Origin: Paenarthrobacter sp. JL.01a
GTDB lineage: Bacteria > Actinomycetota > Actinomycetes > Actinomycetales > Micrococcaceae
NCBI RefSeq assembly: GCF_025452095.1
Contig: NZ_CP104877.1
Coordinates: 310,001 to 374,000 of the forward strand
Reading direction: 5' to 3'
Length of the DNA stretch: 64,000 nucleotides
Part shown: piece after piece, positions 8,263 to 16,504 of the stretch
How the letters are laid out: every line of letters starts with the position of its first letter
How positions within the stretch are numbered: position 1 is the stretch's first letter
Notes under the pieces: generated by a model
Database searches by the model: none
Told to the model about the DNA's origin: nothing
What the model saw: the letters and a program-made list of their open reading frames with translations, nothing else
Made by a program: the position numbers and the translations under genes

Positions 8263-9561
8263 TTATCCCTTCATCTTTTCTGTCCAGTAGCTGTCCCAGC
8301 TGGACAGCAGCTCGGTGGTGGACATCTGCCCTGTCAGGACCCGCTGAAGTTCGCCGTCGGACTTCTTGATCCACTCCGTCCACCAGGAAACGCTGCGCGG
8401 CTGGATCGCGGAAACGTATTTGTCCGGGTTCTCCGTCATCTTTACGTAGGCAGCCCAGGGGCCGGTGCTGTAGAAGGGATCCTGGGCTGCGGACTTGAGT
8501 GTGGGGACCAGGCTGTTGTCCTTGCTGAACGTGGTGGCAGCGTCGCCCTGCGCCAAGTACTTGATGAGCTTGACGGCCTGGGGCTTGGCCTTTGAGGATT
8601 CCGCGATGCCCCAGCCAGCCGAAGCGACAGGCTGGATGGCCTTGCCGCCCGGACCCACCAGCAGGGGCGCGACGTTCCACTGGTCCTGCTTGATGGACTG
8701 TGACTCCTTGACGGTGGCGATGACCTCGGGGTCCTGCAGCAGGAAGGCCGTGGAGCCGTTGCTGAAGCCTTGCACCATCTCGGGGTAGCCCCACGCCACG
8801 GACGATGGCGGGGATCCCTTCTTGAAGAGGTCAATGTAGAGATCCATGGCCTGCTGGGCCTTGGGGGAGGAGAAGATCGTCTTGCCGTTGGTCAGCTTGA
8901 AGGCGTTCTCGCGGTCGATCTCGTCCGCAACGTAGGCCTCGATGATCGCTACGGCATTGGAGTTGGCATTGGTACCTCCACGGAACGCGTAGCCGAACTT
9001 GTTTTCGGACGGCTTGTTGAGGGCTTCGGCTTGCTTTGCCATCTCCTCCCAGCTGCTGGGAGGACCGTCGAAGCCGGCCTGCTTGACCAGGTCCGAACGA
9101 TAGAAGAGGGAAAGGCCGTAGAAACCGTAGGGGATGTAGTAGGTCTTGCCGTTCTGCTTGGAATACTTGACCGCGTTTTCGGTCAGGTTGTTCCATCCGT
9201 CCCAGCCATCAAGGTCCTTGGTCATGTCGTAGAGCCAGTTGTTCGCACCGAAGGAGCCAACTGTGATGTCGCGTGCCTCCACCACATCCACGCCCTTGCC
9301 GGACTGGAGCATCTGCTGGATTTTCTGGTCCGCCTGGTCGGTGGGCGGTGAAATCAGCTCCACCTTGATGTCCGGGTTGGCCTGCTCAAAGCCTGAAATG
9401 AGTTTCTTCAGAGTCTCCGTGCGGGTGGGGTTGGTGAGGCTTTCCACCATCTTCAAGGTGACTTTGCCATCTGCCGCCTGCTGCTGGCCGCCTCCACACC
9501 CGGCAAGTGCAAGAACTGCCGCCAGGCCTGCTGCCGCAGACGCCATAATTCTGGATTTCAC
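8263..9561 (-). CDS. Extracellular solute-binding lipoprotein, family 1
   Basis: A 432-residue lipoprotein. GTG 9561 was chosen because a GGAGGA box lies just upstream and because the product then starts with a normal signal peptide (MKSRIMASAAAGLAAVLALAGC) whose lipobox LAGC gives a lipidated cysteine. The mature protein is a sugar-type periplasmic-binding fold, with an early segment LISPPTDQADQKIQQMLQSG and an aromatic-rich domain. It should capture a carbohydrate at the outer membrane surface for the two permeases downstream. Linkage to an aminotransferase gene hints at an amino-sugar or amino-acid-linked ligand, but that is inference. Confidence 0.93.
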   Translation of the reverse strand: MKSRIMASAAAGLAAVLALAGCGGGQQQAADGKVTLKMVESLTNPTRTETLKKLISGFEQANPDIKVELISPPTDQADQKIQQMLQSGKGVDVVEARDITVGSFGANNWLYDMTKDLDGWDGWNNLTENAVKYSKQNGKTYYIPYGFYGLSLFYRSDLVKQAGFDGPPSSWEEMAKQAEALNKPSENKFGYAFRGGTNANSNAVAIIEAYVADEIDRENAFKLTNGKTIFSSPKAQQAMDLYIDLFKKGSPPSSVAWGYPEMVQGFSNGSTAFLLQDPEVIATVKESQSIKQDQWNVAPLLVGPGGKAIQPVASAGWGIAESSKAKPQAVKLIKYLAQGDAATTFSKDNSLVPTLKSAAQDPFYSTGPWAAYVKMTENPDKYVSAIQPRSVSWWTEWIKKSDGELQRVLTGQMSTTELLSSWDSYWTEKMKG

Positions 9562-9621
9562 GTGGGTCCTCCGTTGATCGGTTGAGTGTGTTTGCACCGG
9601 CTGAGCAGGTGCGGGTGGGGT

Positions 9622-10836
9622 CTAGAGGGATCGGGCGAGCCGGACCAGTTCCGGAACCGCCTTCTCCGCGAATATTTCGTAGTCCTTGGGGGAGTTGTAA
9701 AGGTGCGCGGAAAGCCGCAGGTAGCCCTGCCCGTTGAAAGTGGTGATGGCTGTCTCGATGTCCAGGTGCTCCGATATGTAGCCGCGGACTGCGTGGGAAT
9801 CCTCGTGGGTGGTGGCCAGCCCGTCCGGCAGGCGGATGAGGCGCAACGGCCCTACAGGCATGCCGACGTCGACCGCCGGGTTCTGGCCTGTGGCGCTGGT
9901 GAAGGCCTCGCCGATCAGTGATTGGCCGTAGTCGCAGAGTTCCTTGGCGTAGGTTCGGAAGGTGTCCCAACCGTATCGCTCTTCGATGGTGTCGAAGGCT
10001 GTTCCGGCTGCCATCCAGGAGGTCACATCCTGGGTTCCGACGTGGTCGAAGTTTTCCGGAAACCTGTAGGGGAAGCCCCAGGAATCGATCAGTGGTTCCA
10101 ACGACTCTGCCTGTGGTCCCCGTGCAACCAACGCAGCGGTTCCCCTCGGGGCGCAGGCAAACTTGTGGAGATTGCCCACCCAGAAACCCTCAAAATCGGG
10201 AACCGGAAACTCCAGCACGCCTGGGGCATGGGCTGCGTCCACCAGCACAGGCACGCCCAGGAGGGAAGCTTCGCGGGCGATGTCTTCGACAGGGAATGCC
10301 CGGGCAGTTGCCGAAGTGATCTGGTCCACCACGATCAGGGCCGTCCGGGGAGTCACCTCGGCCATCACCAAGGCACGAACAGTCTCCGCGTCGGCCTCGA
10401 GGGGGATTTCCGCGATCCGAACGCGGCCGCCGGATCTGCGGGCTACCCGTTCTGCCCCCTGGAGTACCGCTCCGTACGCATGGTTGGTGGTCACGATCTC
10501 CGCACCGGGAGCAAAATCCATCGAGTTGTAGACAGTGCTCACCCCGGCGCTCGCGTTGTGGACCAGGGCAAGTTGTTGGGGATCAACAGCGAGGAAGCCT
10601 GCGACCTCCTTTCGCGCCGTGGCCACCAGCTCAAACTGGCTCATGAACCACGGGCAGGGGTTCAGGTCCATCTGTTCCTTGAGTCTTAACTGTTGCGCCT
10701 GGGCGGCCCGGGGGACGGAGCCATAGGAGCCGTGGTTGAGGTGGACCTTGGACGGGGTGAGGCTCCAGTCAGCCATGGCGGGTTGGCCCTCGGGGGTCAA
10801 CATCGGGCGGGGGACTGTGAGGGGTGCTGGGATCAC
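9622..10836 (-). CDS. PLP-dependent aminotransferase class V (isopenicillin-N-epimerase-like)
   Basis: A 404-residue fold-type I PLP enzyme of the class V/cysteine desulfurase-like group. The Schiff-base lysine is in VGNLHKFACAPRG (K225 from GTG 10836), and the cofactor aspartate is in VLVDAAHAPG. The N-terminal VHLNHGSYGSVPRA motif is typical of isopenicillin-N epimerase homologues. GTG 10836 has the site GAAGGA upstream; TTG 10851 would add five residues. It is the first gene of the ABC operon, 60 bases before the binding-protein gene, and lies downstream of a palindrome that probably binds the divergent FadR-type regulator. The reaction (racemase, epimerase, lyase or desulfurase) cannot be told. 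Confidence 0.85.
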   Translation of the reverse strand: MIPAPLTVPRPMLTPEGQPAMADWSLTPSKVHLNHGSYGSVPRAAQAQQLRLKEQMDLNPCPWFMSQFELVATARKEVAGFLAVDPQQLALVHNASAGVSTVYNSMDFAPGAEIVTTNHAYGAVLQGAERVARRSGGRVRIAEIPLEADAETVRALVMAEVTPRTALIVVDQITSATARAFPVEDIAREASLLGVPVLVDAAHAPGVLEFPVPDFEGFWVGNLHKFACAPRGTAALVARGPQAESLEPLIDSWGFPYRFPENFDHVGTQDVTSWMAAGTAFDTIEERYGWDTFRTYAKELCDYGQSLIGEAFTSATGQNPAVDVGMPVGPLRLIRLPDGLATTHEDSHAVRGYISEHLDIETAITTFNGQGYLRLSAHLYNSPKDYEIFAEKAVPELVRLARSL

Positions 10837-10917
10837 GGCGTCCTTCGTCAAGAGAAATGGGGCAACGCTCTGTAAGTTACATCACAGGTACTGCCGAGAC
10901 AACGGACAATCCAAAAT

Positions 10918-10932
10918 AGTCATAAGATGACT
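10918..10932. promoter_or_regulatory. Candidate FadR/GntR operator
   Basis: Perfect inverted repeat AGTCAT-AAG-ATGACT in the 247-base gap between the aminotransferase gene and the divergent GntR-family gene. Flanking AA/TT extends the symmetry. Size and symmetry fit a dimeric winged-helix regulator. I infer it is the operator of the adjacent regulator. Confidence 0.55.
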
Positions 10933-11083
10933 TTTGCGCTTTATGCCTGCTCTTGCACCTAACAGGCGCTTCCGTGGGGCAAGAGATACGATGTCTTGAT
11001 GCGAAGGCATGACAATGTTTCCGCTCCGGGAGCTGTCCGGTCCGGTGCGGTAGCGTGATACCGGGATGTGAAGGAGGGGACAT

Positions 11084-11770
11084 ATGGGTGCTGTTGAGAC
11101 GGCAATGCAGGGCCTGAGGAACAAGATTGCCTCGGGTGAACTCGCGGCTGGCCAGAAGTGTCCTCCCGAGGCTGAGCTGTCAGCGCAGCTGGGTGTCTCA
11201 AGGAGCTCCTTGCGGGAAGCTGTGCGGGCCATGTCCGCGCTGGGCGTCATGGAGTCCAGGCATGGTTCGGGAACCTACATCTCGTCCCTGGAGCCGACGG
11301 TGATCCTCCAGAATTTCGCCCTGCTGGTCGATCTGCTGCCACTGGACGGGTTGCTGGAACTCTTCGAAATCCGCAGGCTTATGGAATCCCATGCAGCTGC
11401 TGCTGCGGCAGCCAATGCCACGCCGGAAGTCCTCGCGAAATTGACGGCGCTCGTGGAGGGCATGGAGGCCACTGACAGCCCGAGTGAGTACTCGGAGCTC
11501 GACTCGCAGTTCCACGAGGAGATCTGCCGGGCGAGCGGGAATTCGACGCTCAACGCACTGGTCAGGCTTTTCCGCTCGCGCGGTGGACACTTCCATATTT
11601 TCGACGGCGAGGACGGTGCGGCCGTGCGCGAGGACAGCACTGCCGGCCACAGCGCAATCGTGGCCGCGATCGCGCGGCGGGATCCAACCATGGCGGCTAC
11701 GGCGACGGCCGCCCACATTGCCCAGACCGAGATCTGGCTCAAAAAGCTCAGGCCGGAGCCCCGGCTCTAA
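11084..11770 (+). CDS. FadR-subfamily GntR transcriptional regulator
   Basis: A 228-residue regulator with an N-terminal winged helix (about 5-72), including the recognition part SAQLGVSRSSLREAVRAMSALG and the wing HGSGTYI. A C-terminal all-helical FCD effector domain follows, with histidines in SQFHEEI and TAGHSAI that usually hold a metal or ligand. The start ATG 11084 follows a near-perfect AAGGAGG box. It is divergent from the aminotransferase/ABC operon, which it probably represses until a carboxylate-type ligand binds. Confidence 0.93.
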   Translation: MGAVETAMQGLRNKIASGELAAGQKCPPEAELSAQLGVSRSSLREAVRAMSALGVMESRHGSGTYISSLEPTVILQNFALLVDLLPLDGLLELFEIRRLMESHAAAAAAANATPEVLAKLTALVEGMEATDSPSEYSELDSQFHEEICRASGNSTLNALVRLFRSRGGHFHIFDGEDGAAVREDSTAGHSAIVAAIARRDPTMAATATAAHIAQTEIWLKKLRPEPRL

Positions 11771-11785
11771 AGCCATGCACTGCCC

Positions 11786-11941
11786 TTACGAGCCCGTCTC
11801 ATAATGTGGTTCGGCTACGGGCTTGGTTTCCGGTGAACCGCGCTCCCGCAGATAGACGGATGCTCCCACCAGCACTCCAGCGGCCAGGAATTCGCTCTGC
11901 CAGTTCTGGAAGGGCTCAAACCAGAACTGGCTGGAAGCCAT
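11786..11941 (-). pseudogene. 3' remnant of a DUF6766-type membrane protein gene
   Basis: A 51-codon frame (ATG 11941 to TAA 11786) carries the pattern SSQFWFEPFQNWQSEFL, then AAGVLVGASVYLRERG and SPETKPV. From memory of the family, FENWQSEFL plus LRQRGSPESKP is the C-terminal repeat of DUF6766 membrane proteins, which are usually about 200 residues. The frame continues open upstream (encoding DLSKTVKRREY) directly to the stop of the DUF6328 gene in the same phase, so only the tail survives. The start has a weak GGGAG box, and I consider it a relic rather than a functional gene. Confidence 0.6.
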
Positions 11942-11983
11942 GTACTCCCGTCGTTTCACGGTTTTGGACAGGTCCTGGCATGT

Positions 11984-12496
11984 TCACTCCTCCTTCGTGT
12001 TTCCGTTGCCGTTCATGCCGCGGTGGAAGAGCCACAGAGGCATTCCAACCACCAACAGCAGCAGCATCAGGACTATGAACCCGCCGGCCAGGATGCCTGC
12101 GGTCCGTCCGGCCGTAAAGTCGAAGACCAGGGTCGCGGAGCCCACGATCAACAACGCGACACCACCCAGCGCCCATTTGGTGACGACGTCGGCACTGGAA
12201 ACCAAGGTGGCCTTTAGTCCGCGGCGGAAGAGCCGCCGGTGCACGCTGACGGGGATGACGATGAGCGCCGTAGTGAGGGCTGCCACCATGACGTTGAACA
12301 GGTACAGGCCGCGCTGCCAATCGTCCAATTCCCTGAAGCGCGATTGGAAGGGAAGCGTCAGCAGGAATCCGCCCAGAATTTGGACGCCGGTTTGGAGAAC
12401 CCTCAGTTCCTGGATGAGTTCCATCCAGTTGCGGTCCATGCGTTCTTCCGTGGACTCGTTCCTGCCGATCCTTGGAACTTGTTCCTGTTCTGCCAT
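11984..12496 (-). CDS. DUF6328 family membrane protein
   Basis: A 170-residue protein starting at ATG 12496 with GGAGG eight bases upstream. A charged N-terminus containing RNWMELIQELRVLQTGVQIL leads into four predicted membrane helices (about 45-60, 70-85, 105-125, 135-155). The RVLQTGVQILFGF-like start and four-helix layout match the DUF6328 family of actinobacterial inner-membrane proteins, whose function is unknown. It lies in a group of small stress-type genes. The remnant at 11786-11941 follows directly. Confidence 0.8.
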   Translation of the reverse strand: MAEQEQVPRIGRNESTEERMDRNWMELIQELRVLQTGVQILGGFLLTLPFQSRFRELDDWQRGLYLFNVMVAALTTALIVIPVSVHRRLFRRGLKATLVSSADVVTKWALGGVALLIVGSATLVFDFTAGRTAGILAGGFIVLMLLLLVVGMPLWLFHRGMNGNGNTKEE

Positions 12497-12607
12497 TCGT
12501 ATGCCTCCGCAGCAATTGGTGGACGCCGTGGGTGTGCCGGGCTACGGTCGGACTGTCAGCATCCCTCGAACTTTTTTCGGGGCCTCAGCGGATTCCAAGG
12601 AGGAAAA

Positions 12608-12829
12608 ATGAGTCACGACGAGCACCGGGTCGACCCGGACAGCGAACCCGGCGGGTACGGTACGCCGACTCCCGAACAGGAACTGCCTGGTAGCGGCAGG
12701 GGAAGTGAAACTCCTGAGCGTCCCGCCGAAGGCGTTCCCGAAGTGCCGGGCGACGACTTTCCAACACCGCAGGATCCGGACGCGGCTCCGCCTGCCGCGG
12801 CGACAGGACAAGAGTCCGGCGAAGGGTAG
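12608..12829 (+). CDS. Small acidic proline-rich hypothetical protein
   Basis: A 73-residue protein at ATG 12608 behind AAGGAGGAAAA, a strong ribosome binding site. It is made almost entirely of Pro, Glu, Asp, Gly and Ser and should be intrinsically disordered. It resembles in style the other small acidic protein at 58163-58330. No domain is recognised. Confidence 0.6.
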   Translation: MSHDEHRVDPDSEPGGYGTPTPEQELPGSGRGSETPERPAEGVPEVPGDDFPTPQDPDAAPPAAATGQESGEG

Positions 12830-12914
12830 GTGTGCCGGAGGGCCGTCCCCGCGTCCAGCTCATGAACGCAGGGAACAGCCCTCGAAGACCTGTTGGACAG
12901 TCCGCGGCCGCGCT

Positions 12915-13085
12915 CTATACCGTATGACCCCGGCGGTTGGACATGAAGCTCAGCAGCCAACCAATGGCCGCGATGACGAGGAGGACAACGCCTACCCACA
13001 GCAACCAGCTCAGGGCCTGCGAGAAACCGCCCACAAGAAGGAGAACAATTGCTACTACACCAGCAATGATCAGAAGTGTATTCAT
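12915..13085 (-). CDS. Small two-helix membrane protein
   Basis: A 56-codon-length frame from ATG 13085 to TAG 12915 encodes a very hydrophobic protein. The first helix contains LLIIAGVVAIVLLLVGGF and the second LLWVGVVLLVIAAIGWLL, joined by a short turn; the tail is basic (NRRGHTV). An AAAGGAA box lies upstream. The size and two-helix layout resemble small actinobacterial hydrophobic proteins such as the DUF6131 type, but I am not certain of the family. It is convergent with the small acidic gene at 12608. Confidence 0.65.
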   Translation of the reverse strand: MNTLLIIAGVVAIVLLLVGGFSQALSWLLWVGVVLLVIAAIGWLLSFMSNRRGHTV

Positions 13086-13338
13086 GGTCAGCACATTCCT
13101 TTCCGGGGAATCTTTGGTGAATCCGGGATTCCCGATTATGCATTCCGGTTTACTTCGATGTGGTTATGCCGGTACCAAGAGGCGTTTCCGCAGCCTCGAA
13201 GTGCCTTTGTATCGTTACCAGCCGGTGGGCTTCGTCAGGATATGAAGTTCGCCAGCTGTGAACAGCAACACTCCTCATTGTACTACTAAGCACCCTTATG
13301 AAAGGCTTATCGCAGTCGTCACCTGATGATTGGGCAGT

Positions 13339-13366
13339 TGCCGCAGACGTTTTGCGGCACGTTTTT
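13339..13366 (+). terminator. Hairpin with T-run in the dps leader
   Basis: TGCCGCA (13339-13345) and TGCGGCA (13353-13359) form a 7-base stem with a 7-base loop, followed by CG and five T. It lies 30 bases before the dps start. The gap 13086-13396 otherwise shows no gene. It could end an unseen upstream transcript or attenuate dps. Confidence 0.4.
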
Positions 13367-13396
13367 GGCTCACATGAACGTCCATGAGAGGAACAC

Positions 13397-13876
13397 ATGA
13401 AAGCGTCACAGCAGCTTGCAGACAACCTTCAAATCGTCCTGACCGACCTCATCGAGCTGCAGCTCCAGGGGAAGCAGGCGCACTGGAACATCGTGGGACC
13501 GAACTTCCGCGATCTCCACCTCCAGCTGGACGAGCTCGTCCTGGCAACGCGGCAGTTCGCTGATGACACCGCCGAGCGCATGCGTGCCCTCCACGCCCTG
13601 CCGGACGGACGCAGCGCAACCATCGCCAAGGGAACCCGTCTTGAGGAATTCCCGGCCGGCCTGGTGAGCACCAAGAACGCCGTCAAGCTGGTCACCGACC
13701 GCGTGGAGCGTGCGGTCCAGACGATGCGCGACGTTCACGACGAGGTTGATGAGGAAGATCCGACGACGGCGGACCTGCTGCACGCGTTCATCGCCCGCCT
13801 TGAGCAGCTGGTGTGGATGATCAACGCCGAAATCATGAATGCCGGCGCTGCTGTGACGGACCCGGACGACGCCTGA
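13397..13876 (+). CDS. dps: Dps family DNA-binding ferritin-like protein
   Basis: A 159-residue Dps protein. The signature KQAHWNIVGPNFRDLHLQLDEL carries the inter-subunit ferroxidase ligands H29, H41 and D45, with D56 and E60 in ADDTAER as the partner ligands. It should form a dodecamer that oxidises and stores iron and shields DNA during oxidative or stationary-phase stress. A GAGAGGAA site lies before ATG 13397. The topoisomerase IB gene follows 40 bases later in the same direction, so the two may be co-transcribed. Confidence 0.95.
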   Translation: MKASQQLADNLQIVLTDLIELQLQGKQAHWNIVGPNFRDLHLQLDELVLATRQFADDTAERMRALHALPDGRSATIAKGTRLEEFPAGLVSTKNAVKLVTDRVERAVQTMRDVHDEVDEEDPTTADLLHAFIARLEQLVWMINAEIMNAGAAVTDPDDA

Positions 13877-13916
13877 GCAAGAACCGCATCGGCTCACCAA
13901 AGACAAGGCCCAGACT

Positions 13917-14870
13917 GTGCCACGGCTGAAGAGAAGTGACCTTTCCAAGCCCGGCATTGTCCGCCGGAAGGTTGGAACGGGGTTCAGCTACCGCCATCCC
14001 GACGGGAGTTTGGTCAGCAAGGAGGATCGCCAGCGCATCAATGCGCTGGCGATCCCGCCTGCATGGACCGACGTGTGGATCAGCCCCTACGAGCACGGGC
14101 ACATCCTTGCCACGGGGGTAGATGCCGCCGGGCGGAGCCAATACATCTACCATCCCGGGTGGCGGGAACGTAAAGACACCGAAAAGTTCATCCGCGCGGC
14201 CAAACTTGGCCTTGTTCTGCCATCGGTCCGCCGCAACGTAACAGTCCATCTCCAGGATGACGCGGACCCTAGACAGCAGACACTCGCAGCAGCAGTGCGG
14301 TTCATGGATCTTGGCGCGCTGCGCGTGGGTTCCGAGGTCTACATGAAGCAAAACGGATCGTATGGACTCACCACCCTCCGCTGCCGCCATGCGCGGGTTG
14401 AGGGGCCGGATGTGTTCCTTAAATTCCCCGGCAAGAGCGGCCAGCTCTGGGACACCTCCATCCATGACCCCGCCTTGGCCGCCTTCTTGGAGCCGCTGGC
14501 GAACCGTCCCGGCAAGGAGCGGCTACTGGCCTACCAAGCGAACGGGACCTGGGTGTCGGTGGATGCGTCCATGATCAATGAGTATCTCCGCGGCATCGCC
14601 GGGGAGGCCTATACCTCCAAGGATTTCCGGACCTGGAAAGGCACTGCTGCCGCCGCCCTCTGCCTTATCAAGTCCGGGCACAAGGGAACCCCCAGGCAGG
14701 CAATCGTGCGGGCCATCAGGGAAGCCTCGGAACTCCTTGGAAACACTCCGTCAGTGGCCCGGTCTTCCTATGTGGATCCAAGGATCATCGAGGCGTACCT
14801 CTCGGAAGAGCTGAAGGACGTCAAGCCTACGGAAGCCTCAATTGCTGCCTATCTGAACGGTGAAACCTGA
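13917..14870 (+). CDS. DNA topoisomerase IB (poxvirus/eukaryote-like)
   Basis: A 317-residue type IB topoisomerase starting at GTG 13917. The N-terminal domain (about 1-85) contains RINALAIPPAWTDVWISP. The catalytic domain holds the RVGSEVYMKQNGSYGLTTLR region with the first catalytic arginine, KGTAAAALCL further on, and the nucleophile tyrosine in SSYVDPRII (about Y285). The enzyme nicks one strand and relaxes supercoils through a 3'-phosphotyrosine. Its place after dps suggests stress-linked control of DNA topology. Confidence 0.93.
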   Translation: MPRLKRSDLSKPGIVRRKVGTGFSYRHPDGSLVSKEDRQRINALAIPPAWTDVWISPYEHGHILATGVDAAGRSQYIYHPGWRERKDTEKFIRAAKLGLVLPSVRRNVTVHLQDDADPRQQTLAAAVRFMDLGALRVGSEVYMKQNGSYGLTTLRCRHARVEGPDVFLKFPGKSGQLWDTSIHDPALAAFLEPLANRPGKERLLAYQANGTWVSVDASMINEYLRGIAGEAYTSKDFRTWKGTAAAALCLIKSGHKGTPRQAIVRAIREASELLGNTPSVARSSYVDPRIIEAYLSEELKDVKPTEASIAAYLNGET

Positions 14871-14903
14871 CACCTGGCCGGGGGCCTTCAAACGCCGCCA
14901 TCG

Positions 14904-14931
14904 TTTTATGAGTACACTCGTACTAATAAAA
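14904..14931. promoter_or_regulatory. Long palindromic operator upstream of the membrane protein/TetR pair
   Basis: Arms TTTTATGAGTAC (14904-14915) and GTACTAATAAAA (14920-14931) pair in 11 of 12 positions around ACTC. The site is 27 bases before the membrane-protein start. Its AT-rich flanks probably overlap the promoter. The TetR regulator two genes on is the obvious candidate binder. Confidence 0.6.
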
Positions 14932-14957
14932 TCGATGGAATGGTGTGGGGGCCGTAA

Positions 14958-15515
14958 ATGATTCTGCTGGCAATTGTGCTGTGTGAGGTTGCGTTCTGGG
15001 TGGCCATCGTCGCCGGGCTCACTGCGCGATATCTACTGCGCAGCCCCCGGCTTGGCGGGACTCTCCTTATTCTTGCTCCGGTCATCGATGCCGTCCTGCT
15101 TGCGTTGGTCGCCGTCGATCTTCTCGGCGGCGGTACGGCGTCCTGGCATCACGGACTTGCCGCGATCTATATCGGCGTCTCCATCGCGTACGGCAAGCGC
15201 ATGGTGGCCTGGGCCGATGCGCACTTCCAGCACCGGTTTGCCGGCGGACCCGCGCCGGAGCGGCTCACAGGAAGCCGCTACACCATCAAATGCTGGCGGG
15301 ATGTACTTCTTACAGCACTTGCGGTGGGGATCGCCGCCGGGACCCTGGGGGCGATCATCCTGCTGGTCAACGATGCAGAACGAACCGCTGCCCTTTCGGA
15401 CTTCTTTCGAATTCTGTCAATCATCTTCGCCATCGACTTCCTGTGGGCCGTGAGCTATACGATCTGGCCGAAAAAGGCCCCTCGCGCCTTACCCGCTGCT
15501 ACCGGACGGCGCTGA
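14958..15515 (+). CDS. Integral membrane protein of unknown function
   Basis: A 185-residue protein with five to six predicted helices: about 1-25, 33-55, 60-80, 110-135 and 145-170. A basic stretch SPRLGG follows the first helix, and RFAGGPAPERLTGSRY forms a cytoplasmic loop. The layout resembles the YmcC-type small membrane proteins, but I cannot name a function. Its stop lies three bases before the TetR start, so the pair forms an operon behind the palindrome at 14904-14931. That makes it the likely regulated target. Confidence 0.8.
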   Translation: MILLAIVLCEVAFWVAIVAGLTARYLLRSPRLGGTLLILAPVIDAVLLALVAVDLLGGGTASWHHGLAAIYIGVSIAYGKRMVAWADAHFQHRFAGGPAPERLTGSRYTIKCWRDVLLTALAVGIAAGTLGAIILLVNDAERTAALSDFFRILSIIFAIDFLWAVSYTIWPKKAPRALPAATGRR

Positions 15516-15518
15516 TCC

Positions 15519-16106
15519 ATGCCCAGGAGAATCGACGCAGAGGCGCGCACCGCAGCAATAGCGGAAGCTTCCTTGCGGGTGTTGCAACGTGAGGGTCTTT
15601 CGGGGCTTTCCGTGCGGGGGGTGGCAGCGGAAGCCGGCATCGCAGCGGCTTCGCTACGGCGTGCGTTTGCCACGCAACATGCCCTGCGGGAGTTCTGCCT
15701 GCAACTCATTGAGGACCGGGTGACCGCACGTGTTGCTGCGATCGACCTTTCGGGCAGGGCACTTGTTGATGCGCTGCTTGCACAGTTGCTCCCGCTGGAC
15801 AAAGAACGACGCTTGGAGCTGGTTGCCCAAGTCCAGCTCGGCGTCCTTTCACTCACTGACAGTGAGCTTCGTCCCGCCGCCGCCAGGCTCAGCGATGGAG
15901 TCGACCGCGCATGCAACGCCGCCATCCAAATCCTGATTGAAGCGGACCAGTTCCACCGTGGGCGCGACGCCGCGTACGAAGCCCAGCGACTTCGGGCACT
16001 CCTGGACGGAATCGCGATGCACGGATTGTGGGGCGGTGAACTGACGGAGCAAGGGTCCATGCTCAGGATGCTCGGGCGCCATCTCGACGAACTCAGCGGC
16101 CCTTAG
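15519..16106 (+). CDS. TetR family transcriptional regulator
   Basis: A 195-residue regulator with an N-terminal helix-turn-helix at about 10-55 (GLSGLSVRGVAAEAGIAAAS then LRRAF) and a helical ligand-binding C-terminal domain with a conserved RALLDGIAMHGL stretch near the end. It is translationally close to the upstream membrane-protein gene and probably represses their common promoter. The regulated ligand is unknown. A strong bidirectional terminator follows 15 bases after the stop. Confidence 0.92.
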   Translation: MPRRIDAEARTAAIAEASLRVLQREGLSGLSVRGVAAEAGIAAASLRRAFATQHALREFCLQLIEDRVTARVAAIDLSGRALVDALLAQLLPLDKERRLELVAQVQLGVLSLTDSELRPAAARLSDGVDRACNAAIQILIEADQFHRGRDAAYEAQRLRALLDGIAMHGLWGGELTEQGSMLRMLGRHLDELSGP

Positions 16107-16121
16107 CAATACGCAAAAAGA

Positions 16122-16155
16122 GCCTGGCGACACCCATATCCGGGTGTCGCCAGGC
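16122..16155. terminator. Bidirectional intrinsic terminator
   Basis: Perfect 14-base arms at 16122-16135 (GCCTGGCGACACCC) and 16142-16155, with the loop ATATCC. Plus strand is followed by ACTTTT; on the minus strand the stem is followed by a T-rich run (from AAAAAG at 16116). It ends both the TetR gene and the ptsH end of the fructose operon. Confidence 0.9.
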
Positions 16156-16185
16156 ACTTTTCGTGTCGCTGGAGGGTTTGCGTCC

Positions 16186-16464
16186 CTACTCGGCGTCGTG
16201 GTCCGTTTCGAGGATCTTCACCAGGCTGTCCAGTGCTTCGTCCGCACCGTCGCCTTCTGCACGAAGAACCACCACGTCACCGTGGGAAGCGCCCAGGCTC
16301 ATGAGGGACAGGATGCTGGCCGCGTCCATGGCGTCGTCGGCCGGCTCTCCCTGACGGGCGATGGTGACGTCGATATCCAGGTCTCCGGCGGCCTCGGCGA
16401 AGATGGCTGCCGGGCGGGCGTGGAGGCCTACACGGCTTGCGATGGTGGCTGTACGTTCGGGCAT
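16186..16464 (-). CDS. ptsH: Phosphocarrier protein HPr
   Basis: A 92-residue HPr. The phosphoryl-accepting histidine is H15 in VGLHARPAA. A serine corresponding to the regulatory Ser46 region lies in DAASILSLMSLG. HPr carries phosphate from enzyme I to EIIA of the fructose permease encoded just upstream. It is the last gene of fruR-fruK-fruA-ptsH, 40 bases after fruA. No enzyme I gene is in the window. Confidence 0.96.
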   Translation of the reverse strand: MPERTATIASRVGLHARPAAIFAEAAGDLDIDVTIARQGEPADDAMDAASILSLMSLGASHGDVVVLRAEGDGADEALDSLVKILETDHDAE

Positions 16465-16504
16465 TGGTGCTCCTTTGGTGGTGGTGGGTGGCTTTGTGGG
16501 AAGT

